From NCBI GenBank assembly GCA_032620915.1, contig CP136052.1, positions 403,001 through 467,000 on the forward strand: DNA of 64,000 nucleotides, given 5' to 3'. The position numbers were made by a program, and so were the translations under genes. Shown in pieces: positions 57,681 through 64,000 of this stretch (position 1 is its first letter; every line of letters starts with the position of its first letter). Origin of the DNA: Oscillospiraceae bacterium NTUH-002-81 (GTDB lineage: Bacteria; Bacillota; Clostridia; Lachnospirales; Lachnospiraceae). The notes beneath the pieces were generated by a model. The model had not been told where the DNA came from. It saw only the letters and a list, made by a program, of their open reading frames with translations, and did not search any database.

Positions 57681-60600
57681 ATGGAAGATAAAAATACCGT
57701 TTACATGAGTGAAAAGCAAAAAGTCAAAGAGATTACGGATAAGCTGGAAGCTGGTTTGAAAGAGCTTTTTGAGAGTGAAAAATATAAAAGCTATCTCAGT
57801 ACCATGTCAAAATTTCATAATTACAGTTTTAATAATACGCTGCTGATTGCCATGCAGAAGCCGGAAGCTACGCTGGTGGCAGGTTATCAGGCGTGGCAGA
57901 AGAACTTTGAGCGGCACGTCAATAAAGGAGAAAAAGGCAATCCGTATTCTTGCACCAGCTCCTTATAAAATCAAAGAGGAACGTGATAAGTTAGACCCTG
58001 TAACGGGAGAAATGATGTTTGATGAAAACGGTATGCCGCAGAAAGAGGAAACAGAGGTTACCATTCCTGCCTTTCGTGCGGTATCTGTTTTTGATGTATC
58101 GCAGACGGATGGCAAGCCTATTCCGGAACTGGAAGTGAATGAGCTGTTATCTACGGTGGAGGGATATGAGGATTTTGTCCAGGCGCTTATGAATATTTCT
58201 CCTGTTCCGATTGCATTTGAAGATATTCCCGGCGATTCCAAAGGGTATTTCAGTACAGCAGAAAAACGGATTGCTGTTCAGGAAAATATGAGCGAAAGCC
58301 AGACTTTGAAAACAATGGTGCATGAGGTGGCTCATTCCAGGCTGCATGATAAAGAAGTTAATCAGAGCATGGATATTCCGGTAAAGGACAGGAATACAAA
58401 GGAAGTGGAAGCGGAGAGTGTGGCTTTTACAGTGTGCCAGCATTTCGGTATAGATACATCCGATTATTCCTTTGGATATATCGCAGGCTGGAGCAGCGGC
58501 AGGAATATGAAAGAGCTGAAATCTTCCCTTGATACAATCCGAAAGACAGCTTCAGAACTGATTACAGGCATTGAGGGGGCAATGCAGGAGCTTCAGCTTA
58601 ACCGGGAGATGGAGCAGGAACATGGAAAGGAAAGCATTCTGCTGGTACATAACGAGGATTTTTCAGAATACAATCTTGTCAGTGTCCGTGGAATGGACAG
58701 TGCAGAACTTATATCCGCTCTTTCTACCATGAATGAAGAGGATAAATCGAATATATCATCTTATCTTGAAAGCAAAGGAGCATGGACTACCGAACTTGCT
58801 GACGAGCAGACGGAAGAAGCGGAGGAATATCATATTGATGTCCGCTATAACATGGATACAGACGAGCTTATTGATGTAAAGGAAAGAATGGAACACCCCA
58901 TTGATACCAATTTATCTGTCATGGGGCAGGCAGAACAACTTATCAATCAGTTGGAAGCAGAAAAAAATATTTTCACGTCTGAGGAGCGAAATCTGATTGT
59001 AAATTATGCCTATAAACTTGATGATATGAATAAAACAAGGGAACTTGCAGAGAAACTGGCATATAGGGAGCAGTATGCCCAACAGGATGTGGCATTGACC
59101 ATAATTGATGCAAAGGCGGAGATTGATGCCCTGCCTGATCCGATGATTGGTTTGTCGGAAATGAGGGAATATGGCTATCAATGGAATGAAATGCTGCCAT
59201 TAACACAAGAGAAAGCATTGGAATTATTTGAACATGATTTGCCTGTATATTTGCTTCATACTGACGGTGCGGAATCATTGGCAGAAAGCAGGGAGCGTAT
59301 AGAAGAGCATGAAGGTATCTTTGGGGTTGAAAAGGAAACATGGAATAAAGCATTGAAACAGCAGACTAAGATTACACTTATCTTAATGGACGAACAGGAG
59401 CGAGAATATACATACCCGTATCCAGTTGTGGCTGTCGATATAGAAGAAATGGGTGGGGATAGAACTGCGGTATTCAAGACCTCAGAGCCTATTTCAGATA
59501 CTGATGTGGCAGAAATTCATAATGCTTTTTATGGAACTGATTTGGAATTTGAAATAGAAAAAGAATTAGGTATCACATGGGTGGAATCTATTAACTATGA
59601 GGACGGATCTGTTATTACACCTGAAATGGCAAGAAAAGAGCAGCTCCTATATGCTAGTACTGATAAATATGGAATTTATCAATTAAAGCCTAATCCGGAA
59701 TTAGATTCCTTACGTTTTGAGGGGACGGAATCCTTAAAGCGTATGGGCATTACAAAAGATAATTTTGATGCAATTAAACCAGAGAATTATACACTTTTAT
59801 ATGTGGGCGAATTATCTGAACTGCAAAAAGAGACGCAGGGGGCAACTTTAGAGGCAATCTTTGAAAAATTCAACCTTGACCACCCAGAAGATTTCAGAGG
59901 ACATTCGCTATCTGTCAGCGATATAGTGGTGCTTCATCAGAACGGACAGAATACGGCTCATTTTGTGGATTCTTTTGGATATACGGAAATACCGGATTTT
60001 TTACGGGAGCAGACACCGGAAAAGGAAGAAATGCAGGACACTTCTGGACACAATGTCCAAAAGACAGAACCGGAAATAGATGGAGATGAAATCATTGATC
60101 TTGGCGATGAAACAGAACAGGTGCTTGCGGAAATGAAAAAAACTTTGGAAAGTGAACAGGAAACAGAACTGGCATTTTCTATTGCAGACCGTTTTATCAG
60201 CATTCAGGAAGTGGATGGCGGTTATGATTATTCCATTATGGGAGCTGATTATAAGGAGATTGACGGAGGAATTTATGATAATCCTGATGTGACGATAAGG
60301 GAAGCCTTGCATGATATTTTAGAGGATTTGAAGTCACAGCCGGATTACAATGGTGCAAAAGGAAATATCCAAAGAGAAGATGAACTGATACCGATGGATT
60401 ATGATGGACTGATGGAAAAAGCAGAGGAAGCAAATCGTATTATTCCGGAGAGTACACCAAGCAGTGTGGTGGCAGATTTTAAGGCAAAAACCGGGGAATT
60501 ATTCCACGATATTAGTGAAATGAATCCGGAAGAAATCGAGGAAACTGTGAAATGCCATGTGCAGGCGAAGATTGAAGAGTATGATATTAATGCAACAATC

Positions 60601-61710
60601 GTGGATGTTGCTGTAACAGGAAGCAGATGCAGGGGATTAGAGCATGAAGGTTCTGACCTTGATGTGGTGGTGGAACTTTCCACAGCGGAACGGGAGGACG
60701 ATTTATTTAATGCCTTTAATGAGGATGGACTTCATATCGGAGAAGTAAAAGTTGACATCAATCCAATTACAGCCCAACGAACAGGTACGCTGGAATCCTA
60801 TCTGCCACAGATGGAAGAATATTTGGAGGGCGTCAGACAGGTAAGAGAGCAGGAAAAGGAGAGCGCAGAAGTAACTTTAACTGTTTCGGAATGTGGAGAA
60901 TTTCATAATCTTGGTGAGTGTTATGAGAATATTCCTACGGTGGATGAAGCTATAGCAATCTGGAAGCAGATACCTTCAGAGCGGATGAATGGTATTCCGG
61001 CAATCGGAATCAATATCCTAGGGAGAGGGGCGGAACCCTTCGAGGATTACGAGATTGATGTTTTATCTGGAAAGAGGATTGACCTTGGGGTTTTGGACTA
61101 TGTTCCTGATATTAAAAACAATCCGCAGGCAATGGAAGTCATTACGGAACTGGTGGCTAAATTGCCCGATATGGAGATAGATGGCGTGATGAGTGAAGAA
61201 ATGGAAGCAAGAGTGTGGGAACTGCGTATGCCGGACTTGCCACAAGAGGAACAGCTTGCAGTAGAACTTGACCGACTTTCCTACGATTATGATACTGTAC
61301 TGTATCACGATAGTACAAGAAATATGACCGAGAATGTATCAGAGCTTGCAGAATCCATAAAACAGGGCGATACCGGACATTTAACAACGTGGCTTGCAGA
61401 CATTATTTCGGAGGGAGCTGTACCAGAGGAAATAAAACGAGCAACGGAGCTTCTGGAAAAACTGACAGAGTATAAGCCGCTTGCCAAGATTGAGGAGGCA
61501 GAAGAACAGAATTATAATATGATTGATAATGTGCTGAATAATGGTGTTGGGGAGAAAGCCCAAAGGGAAGAAAATAAGAGAATGGAGGAGAAGCCTACGG
61601 TAAGGCTTTCCTTAAAATCCCGTCTTGCGGAGAAAAAATCACAGGTAGAAGGGCAATCGAAAGAACATGATGTTCAAGAAAATGAAAAGAAAAGTCAGAG
61701 GGAGATGTAA
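57681..61710 (+). pseudogene. Polyvalent ArdC/zincin/YodL/nucleotidyltransferase protein, one +1 frameshift
   Basis: A 1,342-residue cytoplasmic protein once an extra base in AAAAAGGCAA (57931-57940) is removed. The N-terminal ArdC domain (about residues 5-130; SFNNTLLIAMQKPEATLVAG) binds single-stranded DNA. A zincin peptidase follows (HEVAHSRLH near 213). A YodL/DUF4316-like domain lies at about 660-770 (GIYQLKPNPELDSLRFEG). An in-frame palindrome copy (TSGHNVQK near 787) leads to a nucleotidyltransferase fold at about 975-1035 with GSRCRGLEHEGSDLDVVVE and VDINPI, all catalytic residues present. Further LPD-type domains end the protein. ICE and phage 'polyvalent proteins' of this kind are injected or expressed early to counter host defences. 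AAAGGA lies 10 bp before ATG 57681. Confidence 0.8.
60045..60059. repeat. ICE palindrome copy 9, variant centre
   Basis: TGGACA-caa-TGTCCA, in frame as TSGHNVQK in the polyvalent protein. A more decayed relative (GAACA-tga-TGTTC, coding EHDVQ) lies at about 61663-61675. Confidence 0.75.
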
Positions 61711-61713
61711 GTG

Positions 61714-61941
61714 ATGAATAAGAGATTTACCGTAGAAGAGAGTAATTTAATCAGTATTTTTATGGAAGAAGGTATAGATTCAGATGTGGGAGGCAGAAAA
61801 AATGTCATAAATGGTATCAATAAGACACTGAAACATCTGGAGGATGATGAGATGGTTGAATTGTCATTATGTGTCCTTGCAAAATTAAAGGAATTGACGG
61901 ATCATGAATTTATGAAGATGGAGTTTGTAGCGGCAGAGTAA
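61714..61941 (+). CDS. Transposon-transfer assisting family protein
   Basis: A 75-residue acidic protein (MNKRFTVEESNLISIFMEEG to MKMEFVAAE) of a small family found at the downstream end of Clostridial ICE transfer regions, named 'transposon-transfer assisting'; mechanism unknown. ATG 61714 and GTG 61711 are both possible; GAGGGAG lies upstream. It is separated from the polyvalent gene by 3 bp and is followed by a terminator, so it closes the transfer operon. Confidence 0.78.
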   Translation: MNKRFTVEESNLISIFMEEGIDSDVGGRKNVINGINKTLKHLEDDEMVELSLCVLAKLKELTDHEFMKMEFVAAE

Positions 61942-61951
61942 CATCAAACGT

Positions 61952-61992
61952 AAGGCAGAACATGGCTTTTGGTGGCTGTGTTCTGTCTTTTT
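61952..61992 (+). terminator. Terminator closing the transfer operon
   Basis: AAGGCAGAACA (61952-61962) pairs with TGTTCTGTCTT (61979-61989), followed by further T residues. It separates the tra block from the penicillin-binding protein gene. Confidence 0.7.
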
Positions 61993-62002
61993 GAATAAGA
62001 AC

Positions 62003-62034
62003 TTGACTGATAAATATTACGGGTGTAATATTTA
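62003..62034 (+). promoter_or_regulatory. Promoter with BlaI/MecI-like operator 1
   Basis: TTGACT (62003-62008) and TAATAT (62026-62031) have 17-bp spacing. The dyad TAAATATTAC (62011-62020) / GTAATATTTA (62025-62034) around GGGT covers the -10 region. Its TATTAC/GTAATA core matches operators of BlaI/MecI repressors. Confidence 0.65.
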
Positions 62035-62069
62035 TAACGAAAGGGAGTAAATTTTTTTGCTTCAAAATC

Positions 62070-62081
62070 TTACACTTGTAA
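62070..62081 (+). promoter_or_regulatory. BlaI/MecI-like operator 2
   Basis: TTACA-ct-TGTAA (62070-62081) is a TACAnnTGTA dyad typical of BlaI/MecI sites, 45 bp before the start codon. A second weak promoter (TTGCTT 62057, TAATAT 62079) overlaps it. Confidence 0.6.
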
Positions 62082-62126
62082 TATATAAGCGTAGTACATT
62101 GATACGAATAAGAAATGGAGGTAACG

Positions 62127-64000
62127 ATGAAGGCAAAACATAGAACCAAAAGAATACAAAGATATAGAAAAATGTTGGGCATTATAGTGTTAATGTTAAC
62201 AATTACTTTGATTGGAGTAGTTGTGAGTGCAACAGTATTATATAAAAGAAAAAATGCGTGTAAAACACCAGATACTATCTTAGTAGAGTATATGATGCAT
62301 ATTCCAAAACAAGAATACGAAGAAATGTATGCAATGATTGATTTGGAGTCATCTGGATATATCAGTAAGGAAGATTTTCTGAAGAGAAATTCCACTATTT
62401 ATGAGGGAATTGAAATGCAAAACATGTCGATAAAAAATGTCGAGTATGTGGAGGAAGATAAAAAAGTAACATATTTGACTTCGTTTGATACAGTGGCAGG
62501 AACTATCAGCTTTGAGAATGAGGCATTTTTTATAAATGGAGAAGAAGGATATAAATTGGTTTGGGATGATTCCATGATTTTTCCTAATCTGACTTCTGCA
62601 GATAAAGTAAGAGTTTCTACTACACAGGCAGAGCGAGGAGAAATTCTGGATAGGAACGGACGTGTCCTTGCAGGAAAAGGTACAGCATCTTCAGTTGGAA
62701 TTGTTCCGGGCAAGTTGGAAAACAGAGAGGAAGCAATCGCACAGATTGCAGGACTATTGGAAATCACAACGGAAGCGATAGAAAAGAACCTGTCTGCAAA
62801 GTGGGTAAAGGATGATTCTTTTGTACCTATTAAAACGATTCCAAGAGTGGAAGAAATTGAGTTAATGTCTATCAGTCCAGAGGAAGAAGTTTTAAAGGAG
62901 AAAGAAAGGCATGATAAGTTGCTGGAGATTCCCGGAGTGATGATATCTGATGTTGAAGTGCGTGAATACCCATTAGGGGAAGCCGCTGCGCATTTGGTCG
63001 GGTATGTTCAAAGCGTTACTGCGGAAGATTTAGAGGAACATGCAGGAGAAGGTTATACAGCCAATAGTGTAATCGGCAGAAGCGGAATGGAGGGCTTGTT
63101 CGAGAAAGAACTGAAAGGCCAGAACGGTTGCAGGATTTACATTGTAAATTCGGAAGATAAAGAGAAGGAGGAACTGGCTTGTATCCTGGTACAGCATGGG
63201 CAGGACATCCGGCTTACGATAGATACTGATTTGCAGGTTTCCTTGTACGAACAGTTTAAGGAAGATAAAAGCTGCTCGGTAGCCATAAATCATTATACCG
63301 GAGAGGTATTGGCTTTGGTCAGCACACCGGCTTATGACAATAACGATTTTATTATGGGATTATCGAGTGAGCAGTGGACTGTACTTAACGAGGACGAGAA
63401 TAAGCCAATGTATAATCGGTTCCGGCAAGTGTGGTGTCCGGGATCTACCTTCAAACCAATTATAGCTGCGATTGGTTTACAATCAGGAGCAATCGATCCA
63501 ATGGAAGATTACGGGAACGTAGGATTAAGTTGGCAAAAAGATGCATCGTGGGGTTCATATCATGTAACAACGCTTCATGCGTATGAACCAGTCATTTTAG
63601 AGAATGCCTTGATTTATTCTGATAATATTTATTTCGCAAAAGCAGCATTAAAGATTGGATCGGATGAGTTGGAGAATTCTTTGATACGGCTTGGTTTCAA
63701 TGAGGAACTACCATTTGAGATTAAGATGGCAGAATCTCAGTATTCCAATACAGAAGGCATTGAAACTGAAATACAGTTAGCTGACAGCGGTTACGGACAA
63801 GGACAGATTTTAGTGAACCCGTTGCATATGGCATGTATTTATTCTGCTTTCTGTAATGAGGGAAATGTAATAAAGCCTTATTTGGTATATCAGAATGAAG
63901 CGGAAGTTGAGTATTGGATTCCGGGTGCCTTTTCTAACGAGACAGCAAGTCGTGTATTGGAAGGAACAAAGAAGGTTGTGAATGATTCTAATGGAACTGG
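62127..64000 (+). CDS. MecA-like class B penicillin-binding protein (3' end outside window)
   Basis: Membrane-anchored transpeptidase, at least 624 residues, cut by the window edge. One N-terminal membrane helix (about residues 14-36) precedes an NTF2-like MecA_N domain (about 45-155; DTILVEYMMHIPKQEYEEMY). The PBP dimer domain (about 168-365; TTQAERGEILDRNGRVLAGK) and the transpeptidase domain (from about 375) follow, with the SxxK motif GSTFKP (Ser near 438) and SxN as YSDN near 498. The KTG motif would lie just past the edge. GGAGGTAACG supports ATG 62127. The PBP2a-like layout and the upstream BlaI/MecI-like operators suggest an inducible low-affinity PBP, that is, acquired beta-lactam tolerance. 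This function is inferred. Confidence 0.85.
   Translation, partial: MKAKHRTKRIQRYRKMLGIIVLMLTITLIGVVVSATVLYKRKNACKTPDTILVEYMMHIPKQEYEEMYAMIDLESSGYISKEDFLKRNSTIYEGIEMQNMSIKNVEYVEEDKKVTYLTSFDTVAGTISFENEAFFINGEEGYKLVWDDSMIFPNLTSADKVRVSTTQAERGEILDRNGRVLAGKGTASSVGIVPGKLENREEAIAQIAGLLEITTEAIEKNLSAKWVKDDSFVPIKTIPRVEEIELMSISPEEEVLKEKERHDKLLEIPGVMISDVEVREYPLGEAAAHLVGYVQSVTAEDLEEHAGEGYTANSVIGRSGMEGLFEKELKGQNGCRIYIVNSEDKEKEELACILVQHGQDIRLTIDTDLQVSLYEQFKEDKSCSVAINHYTGEVLALVSTPAYDNNDFIMGLSSEQWTVLNEDENKPMYNRFRQVWCPGSTFKPIIAAIGLQSGAIDPMEDYGNVGLSWQKDASWGSYHVTTLHAYEPVILENALIYSDNIYFAKAALKIGSDELENSLIRLGFNEELPFEIKMAESQYSNTEGIETEIQLADSGYGQGQILVNPLHMACIYSAFCNEGNVIKPYLVYQNEAEVEYWIPGAFSNETASRVLEGTKKVVNDSNGT

Larger units (their letters stand above)
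20348..64000 (+). mobile_element. Tn1549/CTn4-like integrative conjugative element, left and central part
   Basis: Everything right of lysS is AT-richer and carries an ordered conjugation set: parA-parB-repA, pcfB, virD4, Maff2, VirB6-like, prgI, virB4, M23/NlpC hydrolase, DUF4315, DUF4366, topB, methylase/helicase. This order matches CTn4- and Tn1549-type elements of Clostridia. The left border is at or inside the 3' end of lysS; the right border, integrase and relaxase lie beyond the window. Cargo seen here is a MecA-like penicillin-binding protein, one IS110 and two group II introns. Confidence 0.88.

Noticed and set aside
20600..64000. Prophage rather than ICE
   Set aside because: No capsid, terminase, portal or tail genes; instead a complete VirB4/VirD4/PrgI conjugation set is present.
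1..64000. tRNA or rRNA genes
   Set aside because: I saw no cloverleaf-like or rRNA sequence in the gene gaps on either strand.

Overview
The window joins two DNAs of different character. Positions 1 to about 19,900 are GC-rich chromosome from a low-GC-phylum anaerobe, most likely a Lachnospiraceae (Clostridia) gut bacterium. This is judged from gene content (CBS-type manganese pyrophosphatase, SleB-like hydrolase, NfeD/SPFH pair, type III pantothenate kinase, LysRS with a C-terminal tRNA-binding domain), strong AAGGAGG ribosome sites and sigma-A promoters. Positions of about 20,350 to the right edge are AT-richer and form the left and central part of a large integrative conjugative element (ICE) of the Tn1549/CTn4-like Firmicutes type, inserted directly behind lysS. 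Its integrase and relaxase are not in the window.

Chromosome, left to right: glgB, CBS-pyrophosphatase, an ABC-class ATPase, flavin reductase, alpha/beta hydrolase, D-2-hydroxyacid dehydrogenase, aroK, a secreted SH3/SleB hydrolase, nfeD-SPFH, argF, a small membrane protein, birA, a small conserved protein, coaX, dusB, an unknown gene, greA and lysS. Three copies of a palindromic intergenic repeat lie between 11.9 and 15.75 kb.

ICE, left to right: tandem 11-bp repeats that look like integrase arm sites, small proteins, parA-parB-repA, an IS110 copy with a candidate bridge-RNA region, a divergent regulator with an operator-like palindrome, small accessory genes, pcfB, a virD4 coupling-protein gene interrupted by two different group II introns, then the mating-channel block (Maff2, VirB6-like, PrgI, VirB4, M23/NlpC hydrolase, DUF4315, DUF4366), topoisomerase III, an HTH protein, a ~2,900-residue methylase/SNF2 helicase with tnpV nested in another frame, a YhcG-type nuclease, a polyvalent ArdC/zincin/nucleotidyltransferase protein, a transfer-assisting protein and a MecA-like penicillin-binding protein behind BlaI/MecI-like operators (cut by the window edge).

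Two cross-cutting observations. First, a 15-bp palindrome (TGGACA-cga-TGTCCA) occurs at least nine times across the ICE, both upstream of ribosome sites and in frame inside protein linkers as TSGHDVQ. Second, at least twelve genes or gene joints carry single-base homopolymer length errors, nearly all +1. This points to sequencing or assembly error rather than real gene decay, so the 'pseudogenes' here should be read as probably intact.
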